A stretch of 64,000 nucleotides of DNA, taken from the NCBI GenBank assembly GCA_030762935.1, contig CM060900.1, forward strand, positions 370,031,132 through 370,095,131, read 5' to 3'. Below, piece after piece: positions 16,330 through 27,289 of the stretch; position 1 is the stretch's first letter; each line of letters starts with the position of its first letter. The position numbers were made by a program, and so were the translations under genes. The notes under the pieces are model-generated. The model was not told where the DNA came from. It saw nothing but the letters and a program-made list of their open reading frames with translations, and made no database searches. Source of the DNA: Hymenopus coronatus (Eukaryota; Arthropoda; Insecta; Mantodea; Hymenopodidae).

Positions 16330-19084
16330 TTATACCCTAATCAGGGTGTCCAGGTATTCTTGTATGTTGATTTCAGGCTCTCCTATTCCGATGGTTCTGT
16401 CAAAGACTGCCAGTGGGCGGGGGTGCTTATCGTGCTCGGTGTCGTAATTTCCTAGGTTTTGGATGAGCTCGTTGTGGTTATTGTTTTTGCGTTTATAAAG
16501 GTTGAATGCCAAGTGTTTTATGTAGGTCTCGATGGAGCAGATTTTGAGCTCCTCATGCAGAGCCCACGTTGGTGCTACTGCTGGTAGTTTAGCTATAATG
16601 CGCAGTATACGGTTTTGCATTGTTTGTAGCCGTTTGATGTTGTTTTGGCCGCATATCCCCATACGGGTGCGGCGTATGTTAATATTGGGCGAATCAAGGT
16701 TTTATATAGTGTTAGCCCCATGCTAAGTTTGAGGCCGCTATTTAAATTTATTATCGGATAAAGTTTGTTAAGTTGACCGTTAGCTTTTGCTCGTACCATG
16801 TTTATGTGTTGTTTCCACGTGAGGCATTCGTCCATCCTTACCCCTAAGTAAGTGACTGAGCTCCCCCACTCGATAGGCTCTTGCCTGTAGGTAAGCGGTG
16901 GGAGGGCATGCCTTCTTTGCCTATGCAAGTGGCGCTTCGTGAAAACTATTGCTTGGCATTTTCTGGCGTTAATTTTTACCCTCCATTTCGTAAGCCACGG
17001 CTCCAGTTCGTTTAGAGCATTCTGGAGTCTTAGGTGAATGGTCCGTGGTTGGGTTGACTGTCTTACGAGTGCTGTATCATCAGCGTAGATGTATTTTTCT
17101 ACCCGGATAAGTGGAGGGAGGTCGTTTATGTAGATGTTAAACAGCACAGGCCCTAGGATACTTCCTTGGGGTACGCCTGCTTGGATAGGACGGAGGGATG
17201 ACTCCGCCTCCCCTACTGCTGTTTTGAAGGTCCTACCTTTCAGGTAATCTGCAATTAAGGTGATCATTGAGTCTTGCACTCCGTACGTGCTTAGTTTTCG
17301 TATGAGGCCCGCGTGCCATACCTTGTCAAAGGCGCGTTCTATATCAAGTAGAACTGCTCCTGTTGAGCGGTTGGTGTTAAAACCCCTCGTAATATTTTCG
17401 GTTAGTCGCAATAGTTGGTGAGTGGGTGAGTGGTGGAGTGTTTGGATCTAAATCCAAACTGTTCCTTGGTCAATAGGTTATTCTTGATTATAAATGTGTT
17501 AAGTCGTTTGTGCATAATTTTCTCCAAGAGTTTACTCATCGTGTTTAGAAGGCTGATAGGCCTATAGCTGGTGGGCTGAGAGAGATCTTTGTGTTGCTTA
17601 GGGAAAAGCAAAATTTTTGCTTCTTTCCACTGAAGGGGAAATCTTCCGTGTTCTAAGGTATAATTAAATATTTCCGCAAGCAATTTTATTGCCTTCATCG
17701 GCAAGTGTTTGAGCACAACGTTCGGGATTTTGTCCGGTCCCGGTGCTTTGCGGTTGGGAAGGTGCATAATTAGCCATTTTATTTCCCCGGCATTCGTTTT
17801 TCTTGTTTTATTGTGCGTTTGTGCTGTTCGCAAGGAGAGTGCCAACCTTTCCGTGTCCACCGCGAAGTTTTGGTCGCAGGGATGAGCGTTTGGATGGAAG
17901 GTATTTTCCAGCGCGTCTGCAAATGCTTCCGCTTTATCCTCGGGCGTCTCCTTTATTTGGCCTTCAATGCGGAGAGGTGGGATATTTGTGGCTGTCCGCG
18001 TGAGGCATTTCGCAATCCTCCAAACCGATTGGGTCTGTGGGTCCAAGTTTTCCAGGGTATTGTTCCACTGGTTGCGTGTATATTCGGCGATGTGGGTACT
18101 GGCCCTGATTCTTTGCTCTTCGTATTGGTTTCGATGGATTAAGTTTCGGCTGCGTTGCCATTTCCGTCGGGCATTATTCCGTTCTTTAACTGTTTGCCTG
18201 ACGTCTTGCGGAAATTGCACCCTGACATTCCTAGTACACCTTTTTATGGGGACGTGTTGCTCTATGGCGTGGTGTATCGCGTTTGTAATTTGTGTCACCG
18301 CTAGCTCCTGTGTCTCATGCGTCGTGACCGCTGCGGTGTTTATTTGAGCGTCAATGGCCTCTTCGAAGGTGGGCCAGTCTGCCAGTCTGTAATTTGGTCT
18401 AGTCTGTTCTGGCCGAAAAGATACTGGGGCAGCAACTTCCAGTATTACTGGCAGATGATCGGACGTGAGGTCATTTATAACTGTGTTCCGTGTATCGTGA
18501 GTTATACCTTTTAATAACGCAATATCCAGAATATCTGGTAGATGTTGTTGTATTCGCGGGATATATGTGGGTTCTTCTGGTCCTGTTATTAGTGTATTGG
18601 AATGATTTATATATGCCAGAAGTTTGTTACCTGCCACATTGGCAGTCCTGCAGTTCCACAGGAAGTGCTTGGCGTTAAAGTCCCCTGCGGCTATGACTTT
18701 GACGTCCATTTTCATAAGGGCGTCTACGTCCTCCGTGTCTATGTCACCGGGCTGGTTATATGCCGCAATCATTGTGACAGTCGTGTTGTGCAATTGCACA
18801 TTGACCGCTGTCGCTTCAAGTCTGTTTAGTTGCGGGACTTGTTTTTGGTAGTGTGTTATGGAGCTCTGTATTGCTCTAGCCGTTCCCCCGCCTCTGCGAT
18901 TTCTATCGTTACGGTAAATGTTGTATCCAGGGATTGTAAACCTATCTCCTGTACCCAGATGGGTTTCATTGAGTAGAGCTACTTGGATTGAGTTCCTAGT
19001 AAGGAAATCTGTGAGTTCTTTGCGCTTCCTTCGGAGGTTATTGCAGTTCCAGTATAGAATGTTAACTGTTGTTGCGAGAGCCAT
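16330..19084 (-). pseudogene. LINE D ORF2: endonuclease-reverse transcriptase (two frameshifts)
   Basis: ORF2 starts at ATG 19082-19084 (MALATTVNILYWNCNNL), two bases after the ORF1 stop. The endonuclease is intact and carries ALLNETHLG, AAGDFNAKHFLWNC and LTSDHLPVILE. The RT begins with LPNRKAPGPDKIPN and SYRPISLLNTMSKLLEK. An 8-nt tandem duplication of CACTCACC near 17420 breaks the frame right after FGFRSKHSTTH. The frame resumes through AGVPQGSILGPVLFN and YADDTALV. A second break, a 1-nt deletion near 16645, falls in the PVWGYAA block. The tail ends FDRTIGIGEPEINIQEYLDT. It is inactive as it stands. Confidence 0.9.
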
Positions 19085-19086
19085 TT

Positions 19087-21146
19087 CTAGATGCTGGTTG
19101 TGAGTATGTGCAGATATCTGGCGACATAGTTGAAAAGGTAAAGTGCGTCGAATTTGGGATCGGAGATTGATTGTAGGAGCCACTTTGTGTGTTCTTTGAA
19201 GGCTTCCCAGCCTACAGCAGGTGAGACTCCCATGCTGTTCAGGAGTTCACTCAGGGCCACGCCATTGTAGAATGCTTCCCGGACGGTGAGTGCCGTTACA
19301 TTGAATGCGCTACATTCATGTAGGTGTGGGGGAGGTTGGTGTGTTTCTGTTTGTGTCTGAATTGGTGTGTCAGTGCGTGTGTGTGGTGTACCTATTTCTA
19401 CTGGGGTGCACTCTTGATTAGCTGGAGACAAGTCGGGCACTACCCGTCTTGCTTCAGCTGTAGAAGGGGTCTGGTTGGGGGCTGGTCTGTTTCTTCCGCG
19501 GCGGTCCTGTACGTACCATTGCCCTTCTGTGTTGTTGGGAGCAGCAACCTGGTTCTGGCGATGTTCTCGGTGGGGTCGGGGGGCCCTATTTTGCTGCTCC
19601 CTCGGTCGTGGCCCGTTCAGTGCGGCCTGGTAACTGGGGCAACCGCGCCAAGTTGCTCCATGTCCTGTGGCATTACACAGGGCGCACCTACGTTCCTCCA
19701 GGGGAACCCTGCAGCTAAAAGAGGGGTGTTGGCCTGTACATTTGGCGCAGGTTTCGTGGGGTGCCTGACACTCTTTGTGCGTGTGCCACAGCATCTGGCA
19801 ACGCTTGCATTGTTTGGGCTCCTCTGCGGTCCTGTACTCTTCTACTCTAACTCTAAAGTGAGCCAGGTATTTGAGGCCTCTAATGCGCCTATTCTCTGAG
19901 GTGTCCTCCAGTTCCACAAGGAACATGGGGAGGGGGGCTCTATCCCTAGTCCTTCTGCGCATTTGCACAGCTCTGATGGCCTCAAATTGTTGGTCTGCCA
20001 GTGCCTGCTTTATGTGTGCTCCGGAGAACTCGGCGTACAGTCCTTTATTACATATCTAATGGTCCTGTTTTCTGGGTGTGGGAGAAGATAATACTGTACC
20101 CTTTCATTCCTGAGGTGCTCAACAAATTTGTTATAGTCCTTCAGGCAGAACATCTTTATCGCTTAGTCTCCGGAGCGGTGGGCGGTGTGTATCCTATACC
20201 TGTGTGTGGGTGTGTATTTTGTGTCAAAGGATTGTGTGAGTGTGTGTATTCGTGTGTACTGGCTTTTAACAAACACAGGTGCGAGATCCACCCTGTAGTC
20301 TGTGAATGTGTTGGTGTTTGGGTTAGGTGTAGTCATAACCGCGCCTGCATAGCTCTCCGGTATCGGTGAGTGTGCTTGAGGTAGAGGAGAGGGTCTCATG
20401 TCATTCACGTCCGCATCATGTGAGGGCGCCTGTGGAGCGTTGGGAGGTGACGCTTGCGCTGTTGGTGTGAGCATGAGGATGTGTGACTGCTGAGTGGGTG
20501 ATGGTGCAGTGCGTGATTTATAAGAGGGTGATTGATGAGCGGCTTGTGGATGAGTCTGTGGTGTGGGTGAGGGTGGCGTGAGTGTGGGTGATTCATGAGA
20601 GGGTGATTTGTGAGTGGCTTGTGGTTTAGTGGATGATGTGAGTGTGAGTGATTTATGTGAGGGTGATTTGTGAGTGGCTTGTGGCTGAGTGGATGATGTG
20701 AGTGTGGGTGGCTCTTGAGTGGGTGATGTGAGTGTGGGTGATTCATGAGAGGGTGACTTGTGAGTGGGTTGTGTCTGAGCGGATGATGTGAGTGTGGGTG
20801 ACTCCTGAGTGGGTGATGTGAGTGTGGGTGATTCATGAGAGGATGATTGGTGAGCGGCTTGTGGCTGAGTGGATGAAATGTGTGTGAGTGAGTCATGAGT
20901 GGTTGAGGAGTGTGTAGATGATTTGTGAGTGGGTGACTTATGAGTATGAGCAGGTGTAGTTGGCGCGGAAGCGGGTAGTGTGGTATGTGAGGTGCATTGC
21001 TTGCGCGCCGATGAGCGTGTCCGGCATGAGGTGGTGGATGATCGCTCTGTCATAATCAGTTCCTTGGCTACTACAGGCCTTTTGGTGGTTGACAGGGATG
21101 AAGGGGATAGCTTCTGCGGGTGATCGCTTCGGCCTACCTTCGTCAT
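19087..21146 (-). pseudogene. LINE D ORF1: Gag-like protein with repetitive N-terminus (stop and frameshift)
   Basis: ORF1 opens at 21146 (MTKVGRSDHPQKLSPSSL) with a long Ser/Thr/Pro/His repeat region. A single in-frame TAA at 20163-20165 interrupts it, and the same frame continues IKMFCLKDYNKFVEHLRNE. A 1-nt shift near 20040 then moves to the frame encoding the PRE_C2HC region and three knuckles (CKRCQMLWHTHKEC, CAKCTGQHPSFSC, CALCNATGHGATWRGC). It ends VARYLHILTTSI at 19087. The order of parts matches ORF1 of B, but the N-terminal low-complexity region is much longer. By family it is an RNA-binding structural protein. Confidence 0.85.
20540..20950 (-). repeat. Coding tandem repeat in LINE D ORF1
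   Basis: Degenerate units of about 30-90 bases encode recurring HKSPSHESPTLTS, SPTQEPPTLTSSTQ and PQATHKS motifs. The repeat is also open in a second frame as a His-rich string, a shadow produced by the low-complexity DNA. Confidence 0.85.
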
Positions 21147-21765
21147 GATGCAGGTGGTGAATGATAGTGAAGAGTCAAGTGTGTATGAAAAGAACTTAGT
21201 TTAGGGCTAGCTACAAGAAGAAGGAAGAGAGAAGAGTTTTTAAAGCCTAGTTATTCTGCTGCTGAGCCACTGACTGGAGTTGGGCTACCGCTCTTTTTGT
21301 GTCTGGCTTCAGCAAGCAGCTCCTATCTTAATGCTAGGGGGCCAGAAGGGTACTTAAATACTAATAGAATAGAGGAAAATAGAGAAAGAAAAAGAGAAAG
21401 AGCAGCTAGAGGGCGCTGAAAAGCGCGAGAAACAGAGGACCTGCCCTAAGGCGCCTTGGTTCCAGTCGTATGACTGTTGGCTGCGGCCTTGTTTCTCTAC
21501 CCTGCTATACTATTTATGTAGAACTGCTAGTCCAGCCTGAGCTTCTTCGCAGGAACGCCGGGGCTGTCACGGAGAGGATGCCGGGCGATGAGAGCTCGCT
21601 CGCCGGGTCGGTTTTTGAGCGGAGTGCGCCGGTTCTTGTGAGAGCGGAACGCGGCTACCCGCCTTCGTAGATCTCCGCTGGTCTTCGCTGGGCCTCGGTT
21701 TCTCTAGTGTCCTCTCGAACCTCGAAACCCGCCCCAGCGCCGCTTTGTCCACTACAAATCTCACA

Positions 21766-21828
21766 TGCGGTCGCTTGGGATCGAACCCGGGCCGTCTAGG
21801 TGAGAGGCGAGTGGTCTAACCACGGAGG
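21766..21828 (-). other. tRNA-like sequence at the 5' end of LINE D
   Basis: Minus strand: TCCTCCGTGGTTAGACC at the upstream side, an anticodon-like CGCCTCTCACC, and box B GGGTTCGATCCC with normal spacing, resembling tRNA-Glu. The 3' acceptor strand is not recognisable, so it is a pseudogene or SINE-type head. It either belongs to D's leader as an internal pol III-like promoter or is the target into which D inserted. Confidence 0.6.
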
Positions 21829-21921
21829 AATTTAAGATGACTGAGACATGGGCACGGACTTCGTAGAAAACTATTTATAGCAGTTATTCGGCTAATCAGT
21901 CATCTTAAATACTAGGCCATA
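21829..21921. mobile_element. Penelope-like element fragment with inverted junction (left part)
   Basis: Bases 21829-21892 match the reverse complement of the PLE 3' UTR (GATGACTGAGACATGGGCAC and TTATTCGGCTAAT, also at 54480-54538). At 21893 the sequence flips to the forward strand (CAGTCATCTTAAATACTAGG). The forward arm continues at 23189 after the gag-only insertion. It is therefore a small foldback like the one at 54262-55144, truncated on the left by LINE D. Confidence 0.8.
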
Positions 21922-23188
21922 ATCAACGGAGCTTCTTCTTCGACTCGTCAAGATGGCCAAGAAGAGACAGCGCAGACTCGCCGCTGCTAAGGCAGCACCC
22001 GACGCCTCTTCCTCGGCAGCCGCCGAGGAGGCAGCACCTCCGTTGCTACCGGTCCCGGCAAGCCCTGCTTCGCCGCCGGCCGCCACAACACCCTCGCCGC
22101 AACTGCTGCCGCAGTTGCCGCCATCTCCAACACCGCCGCCGCCCAGCTCCACGTCGCCGCCGCCCCGGTTCAGTGCCGTGGTACGGGGGATCCCTAGAGA
22201 ACTTTCCACCCGGCACCTTCTCGCCGCAGCGAAATCCAAGTGGCCTTCTTGTTTGCGGGCCACAAGGATAATTTGCAACCGGGGACCTACACCACTTGTG
22301 AGGCTGGAGCTTCAGGATCGTTCGGACCTCGACGCTGCCTTGGCGTCAGGGTTGCCCTTCCCAAGGAGCAGCACTTCCTCGCCACCTCCTGCGCGCCGCA
22401 CCACTCCACCGCAGACATCAACCACCGAGGCCTCACCACCTGCACTCTCAAAAGACGCAGCGACGCGAGAAGCCATTCAGGACCTCCACGCGGAGATCCT
22501 GAACGTCGGCGCTCGATTAGCTGCTCTGGAAGAGACATGCAGCCTTCTCACACAGAAGCTGCAGGAACTGCTAGCTTCTAACGCCGCAGCAGCCAGCAGA
22601 CTACAGCCGCCGACCTGTCCACCAGGATCGACGCCCTCATGCAGCCTCTGAGGCAGGTTCTCCTGCAGCAAGCTGCATGCATACTCTGCTGAGCTGTTTC
22701 AATCAAAACGTCAGCAATCCAACACTGCTCCTCCTCCTGTACAGGCTGAGGGGCACGCACGGCTCGGGGATACTCGACCACCAACACAGTGGAAGACTAC
22801 TGGGAGCTTAGTGGAGCAATTCCGAAGCAGGTATAATCCGTAATGTCTACGTCCTATTCTCTCAATTTCCACCCTTTATTTCCTTTCCAACATCACCTCT
22901 ACTCCCTAGGCTGCAGTCAGGTTACATGGCTGTTAGCCTAGAAACAACCTTTTACCCGCTCCCGCACAACGTGCGGCAGCTTCCTATCTTTCGCCTACTA
23001 ACGCGGGTGCATCAGCGGGACCGCGCAAAGCCACGAGATTCTCTACAAACTACTGTTATAACGTGGAGGGGTTTTTAGTGGGTATGCCGCATGAGGAAGC
23101 GGAGAGTCCCACATATCCTCCCAACCATTGCACTTCGGCTGGGGGTTGAATGCGTAATGCATTTTCCCCCTCCACGGTAAAAAAAAAA
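21922..23188 (+). mobile_element. Gag-only LINE derivative, plus-strand copy
   Basis: This 1.27-kb element has a 30-base leader, a Gag frame (21953-22651 and beyond), a 3' UTR and a short poly(A) (23179-23188). It sits inside PLE sequence with a 6-bp duplication GCCATA (21916-21921 and 23189-23194). Its 3' end has the arms AACGTGGAGGGG and CCCCTCCACGGT around TTTTTAGTGGG. That structure and most bases match the 3' end of RT-encoding LINE B rather than gag-only A. This is direct evidence that the gag-only class borrows 3' ends from autonomous LINEs. Confidence 0.85.
21953..22695 (+). pseudogene. Gag of the plus-strand gag-only element, zinc knuckles deleted
   Basis: The frame starts MAKKRQRRLAAAKAAPDASS and is nearly identical to Gag A through the Pro/Ala region and RRM-like part (AVVRGIPRELSTRHLLAAAK, LQDRSDLDAALASGLP). 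Next to ASGLP it jumps straight to PRSSTSSPPPARR. The roughly 80-residue stretch with all three zinc knuckles is missing without a frame change; TGCCCT at the junction suggests microhomology-mediated deletion. The coiled coil follows (LHAEILNVGARLAALEETC). A frameshift near 22600 then moves the end to a frame reading STRIDALMQPLRQVLLQQ. Without knuckles, RNA binding is probably lost. Confidence 0.85.
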
Positions 23189-23191
23189 GCC

Positions 23192-23270
23192 ATATCACGC
23201 GAACCAATCAGATGTTAGCTTCATCCCAGCTCTTATAAATACCAGTCTCCGCAAGCTCAAACCATCAGTT
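23192..23270 (+). promoter_or_regulatory. PLE terminal promoter: CCAAT, TATA and initiator elements
   Basis: CCAAT (about 23201), TATAAATA (about 23234) and an arthropod-type initiator TCAGTT (about 23265) occur in order at canonical TATA-to-start spacing, just upstream of the hammerhead-like motif. The same arrangement is conserved at 54989-55054. Confidence 0.6.
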
Positions 23271-23274
23271 CACC

Positions 23275-23312
23275 CTGAAGACGAGGAAGATGCACTTCGA
23301 AACGTTGGTGTC
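23275..23312 (+). ncRNA. Hammerhead-like ribozyme motif of PLE, shortened helix II
   Basis: The motif has CTGAAGA (23275-23281), a GAGGAAG/CTTC helix around ATGCA, GAAAC, then GTTGGTGTC. PLEs are known to carry hammerhead motifs in this position. Compared with 55059-55099, three bases (TTC) are missing from the 3' strand of helix II, which leaves about 4 bp. Helix I is not evident by eye. Cleavage activity is uncertain. Confidence 0.55.
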
Positions 23313-23357
23313 AAGCCAAGTTTTTACCTGGCTAGAAGCCCGAGAAGATTTTGAATT

Positions 23358-24173
23358 TATTTACTTATTCGCAGATGACACTAGTGTTATAGTAACAAGT
23401 AAAGTTGTCAACGACTTTGTAGTAATGTTCTTAATTGTAAGTCAAATTGGTACAAAGCAAACTCTCAGTAAACCTTGAAAAACAAAAGCAATTAAATTTA
23501 TAACTACTCGCTCTCCAAAAACACACATAGAAATACGAATTAATTATACATTGTTGGAACAGCTAAATGAAGTCAAATTTCTTGGTCTTCAGGTAGATAA
23601 GCACTTGGACTGGAAGTCACAAATTAGCTACATCACACCTAAACTTAGCTCAGCTTGTTATACTTTCCGAGCACTGGCTAAATTTCACTCAATCGATACA
23701 CTTAAATTGGTGTATTCTGCCTATTTTAACTCCAACATCGAGTATGGAATAATATTCTAGGGTAATTCAATGGATAATAATGTACATTCCGGATAAAGAA
23801 GAAAGCTATAGGAATAAGCTGCAATGCTTATAGCAGACAAGTCATGCAAAGAACTATTTCAAAAATTGAGCATACTCACCTTACCTCGTGTTTGTATACT
23901 ATCCCTTTTAAAATTCTGTGCAGTTAATCGACATAGTTTTATAACAAACGTGGAAATTCATAACAATATTAGACAAAAGGTATGTATTGATCGTCCCAAT
24001 GCCAATCTTCGTTGCTTACAGAAAGGTGTATATTATGAAACAATCAAGATATTTAATGCTCTCCCCAGTAATTTCAAAGAAAATGTTGGGAATTTCAGGG
24101 CTTCTCTTAAGAGCTACCTTTGCAATAAATCATTTTACTCTGTAGATGAATATTTAAGTGACAAATCTGTCTG
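23358..24173 (+). pseudogene. RT C-terminal region of LINE F
   Basis: Readable blocks are FADDTSVIVTSK (RT active site), EVKFLGLQVDKHLDWKSQIS, KLSSACYTFRALAKF, LVYSAYFNSNIEYGIIF and the tail KSYLCNKSFYSVDEYLSDK. They belong to the CR1/Daphne-like group, with the same blocks as LINEs G and H. A stop follows GIIF near 23758. A frameshifted stretch of about 65 bases precedes the next open segment (23824-24173). There is no endonuclease or ORF1, so it is dead on arrival. Confidence 0.8.
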
Positions 24174-24657
24174 ACAATACCGTTAATAATCATTGTATTT
24201 ATAGGCATTATGTATTGCATTTTGTGTATATTAGTGTGTGTGTGTGTGTGTGTGTTTTATGTTAAAATTAAACTGACGTATACTTTGACTTGCACGAAAG
24301 TGTCAAATGAATTTTTTTTAGTATTTTGCAATGACACAAGGTCTGTAAAGCCTGATGCTTTGATATTATACACTCTAGTACATAATTGTAAATTTTACAT
24401 TGGAAATTCTATAACATATTTGTAAATATGCATTGTAATTTGTTGGTATTTATGAAGAGCACATAATACAATAATCATATTATAGTTTTGTTTAATTACT
24501 AGTGGTAACTATTATTTCGATAATTAGAAAACTATCATCTGGCATGACATGTGTTGCATATAATGAAATTATATTTATTTATACATTTTAAACACTAATT
24601 TTTGACACTCTTTGTTTTTAGGTTCATGCAAAAAAAAAAAATAAAAAAAAAAAAAAA
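23358..24657 (+). mobile_element. CR1/Daphne-like LINE F, 5'-truncated
   Basis: The plus-strand element begins inside the RT domain at the FADDTS active site, directly after the PLE end. It continues through the C-terminal ORF2 region to 24173, then a 450-base AT-rich 3' UTR with a short (GT)n at 24233, and ends in an A-rich tail (24630-24657). The truncation and tail fit target-primed insertion. Confidence 0.8.
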
Positions 24658-26175
24658 GGAAGTACATATGCTTTTACAGTGCACATTAACTATAGTGCAC
24701 TGGCGTACAGTCCTCAAAAGCAAATGTTATGATTATGCGTCTATTCTGTTGTTTTTGTAACCAATGCTTTTAGCACTAGAGCTTTATACGTTCTTATATG
24801 CATTTGACAAGTTCGATGTTAAGTGTCTTCTTGGCTTAAACGAACCAACAGAATGCTATCTAATCTAATATTATTCTCGGTAACGTACGCCTAAATGAAC
24901 GTTAAATTAAACAATTTTATTGTGTGACCTGAAAAGATTAACTCAAACCATACTTGAATATATCAAAGATTGCCTCCTTGTTTGTGACCTATATTGAAGA
25001 AAAAAACGCATAAATTGGTGTGTTTATTTTGATTTTAATAGAAATCGCGACATGTGTAGCAGCATTATTTCCATTGATTTAGAGCAGCTGGTGTGTGTAC
25101 TCCAGACCGCTAAACTAGATGGCAGCACCATAGCATGTCGGCAGCCGTTCCTATGTTAAATAGAGGGAGTTTCCTGGATTGGTTTGTTTCACGGGCGGAA
25201 ATGAAACATGTTAGTACTACGATCTACTATATATTCACTATATAAAAATTACACATATAACTTACCAAACACCGATCACATTAATTGCTTTTCCAAGTTT
25301 TTGAAATATATATAATCATAGTAGTTTGTTGTACTATAAGCTGGCAGCTCTACAAAATAAACAAATATATAAACATACCATATCATAAAAAAAATAGACA
25401 ATGGAAGGGGATAGATTTTTCGGTCTGTCAGAAGTTGTTATTGATAAATTCGCATTCTTGCAGTAAACATCGCGGCAAGGTCATATAATCATTTTGTTCT
25501 AATTTCTTGGTCCAAAACTGAAGGAAGCCAACAAATCATATTTTGACTAAACGTTATTTTTGTCTTTCATGCCTATAGCCATTAATTACTCTGCATGAAT
25601 TTATAGATAAGTACACACTAAAAAGGATGACAAATATCAAAGATAATCCCAAACATTATAATGATTTACTGTGGACTGCGTACTGCATTCCGTGTCCTAG
25701 GAACACGCCTCCTGTTTTTAAAGTTCTGATATCTTAAGCACCTAAGTTACTAAATGGACGAATCAGCAAGAGGTTTCTTACAAACCGGAGTAGATTGCCA
25801 ATTTTGTTGCTTCTTAACGGTCTTTGCGTGTTGGCAACCCAAAATCTAACAAAAAATAAACACAGAAGCCTTCTGTTGATAATGTATAACATATTTCACT
25901 GAGTATACCACCGAAAAAAAGCACTTATATAAGAATACTAATCTATTAAAAACACAGATATACAGTGGATATGACTGCCCTGCCTTATACATTGGGGTTG
26001 GCAGATAAGGTTTTTTTGACAAGCCGCCATATTTTGATTCTACACTTCTGAGATATGTACGGCTTTGGGTTATATATGCATCCAAAAATAAAATGTTAAA
26101 TGTAAATTAAGCATTACATTTGTATGTAGGTTAAAACAGCCTCATGTTGACTACGTGTTTGGTTATTATTTTTCA

Positions 26176-26212
<37 letters not shown>

Positions 26213-27281
26213 AAAGGGTAATGTGTTTCAATATCTAGGTTAGGGTACCTATTTAAGTGATTTTGTGGCGTTAAATGTTAAATTAAGCAGTAAACTTAGA
26301 GGATAGGCTTAAATCATGATAATGGTCAAATCGTTTGTGATGTAACTGATTTTTCTGTGTTATAGTTAGTAAAATATTTCAATACACATGTTATTGCGAT
26401 TTTCGGTTGTATACTTAGTGAAATGTCATACATTATCAGCAGGACGATTCTACATTGTTTATTAGAATTTAGATTTCGCAATCGTGAAGTTCTATATTGG
26501 CAAACAAAATTGACAACGTACTCCGGTTTATAAGAAGTCTTTTGCTAAATCACCCATGTGGTAGCTATTGCGAAAAATAAATTCTGTGAAATTATGTGCT
26601 TAAGACGCTAGAACCGTGAGAATACGGGGCATGTTCCTCGGACTCACAATGCCATACATGCAGTCTATAGTTTTTATAAAATCCGATACTTGTCACCCTT
26701 TTTTTTTTTTTTTTGGTGTGCACTTATTTATAAGTTCATGTAGTGGAATTAATGGTTATAGACATGAGAGACAACTGATAAGATCTTGTCAAAATCTGAT
26801 ATTCTGCCGTCCTTCAGTTTTAGTTTAAGAAATTAGAACAAAATTAAGTTATGACCTTGCCACAATGTTTACTGCATTAATGCCAATGTATCAACAATAA
26901 CTTCTTACAGGCCGAAAAATGTGATTGTATTAAATATTTTTTCAACTAAAGACCTCTCCTCTTCCAATGTCCTTTGTTTTTTACTTAAAAAACTAGGAAA
27001 AACAATCAATTTGATAGATGCTCGGTATGATATATATATATATATATATATAAGTTGTGTATAGTACAAGATGGTGGAGGGACACAAAAAGGGCTTCAAT
27101 AAAACACTAGGCATTTTGGCCCTGTGATTGAAACACATTTCCCTTTCCTTGTTTGCCGTTGTGCTATGTGAGAAACTATCTACCTATTAACATTGCAATC
27201 TGAAGACCCTATTATGAGGTTAGACTCAATTTCTAAGCCCTAGGATGCAGACCATGTCAATAATTACATTTATTTATACTT
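24658..27281. other. AT-rich non-coding DNA, no recognised gene
   Basis: No reading frame here resembles a protein I know. The stretch includes a perfect 8-bp inverted repeat (CAGTGCAC near 24678), a poly(A) run near 26179-26210, a poly(T) near 26700 and a (TA)n run near 27034-27051. A motif TTGAAACACATTTCCCTTTCC at 27128 recurs at 29092 and, inverted and diverged, near 26213. It is probably intronic or intergenic. Confidence 0.6.
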
Positions 27282-27289
27282 ATTAATAC

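Larger units (their letters stand above)
15367..21828 (-). mobile_element. Jockey-clade LINE D, full structure but decayed (about 6.4 kb)
   Basis: The element has a poly(A) tail (T run 15366-15389), a 3' UTR of about 900 bases, ORF2 (16330-19084), ORF1 (19087-21146) and a GC-rich leader (21147-21765) headed by a tRNA-like sequence. The 3' end has the paired arms CCGGTGGAGG and CCTCCACTCG around a TTTTTTAGTCGG motif. ORF1 and ORF2 are separated by TAG-AA-ATG, not overlapped as in B. Both frames are broken. Its right end abuts a PLE fragment at 21829. Confidence 0.85.
23189..23357 (+). mobile_element. Penelope-like element fragment, 3' end (right part)
   Basis: This continues the PLE interrupted by the gag-only insertion: ATCACGCGAACCAATCAGATG, then TATAAATACC, CCATCAGTTCACCC, a hammerhead-like motif and the terminal CGAGAAGATTTTGAATT. 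It ends at 23357, where a plus-strand LINE RT begins. It matches 54981-55144 with small differences. Confidence 0.85.

Noticed and set aside
20405..20896. His-rich open frame
   Set aside because: It is a second-frame shadow of the repetitive ORF1 of LINE D.
21766..21828. Functional tRNA-Glu gene
   Set aside because: The 3' acceptor strand is not complementary to the 5' end.
1..21828. True telomeric retrotransposon array
   Set aside because: Elements A and B have target duplications at internal sequences, and PLE fragments and a host exon are nearby; kept only as a hypothesis in the findings.
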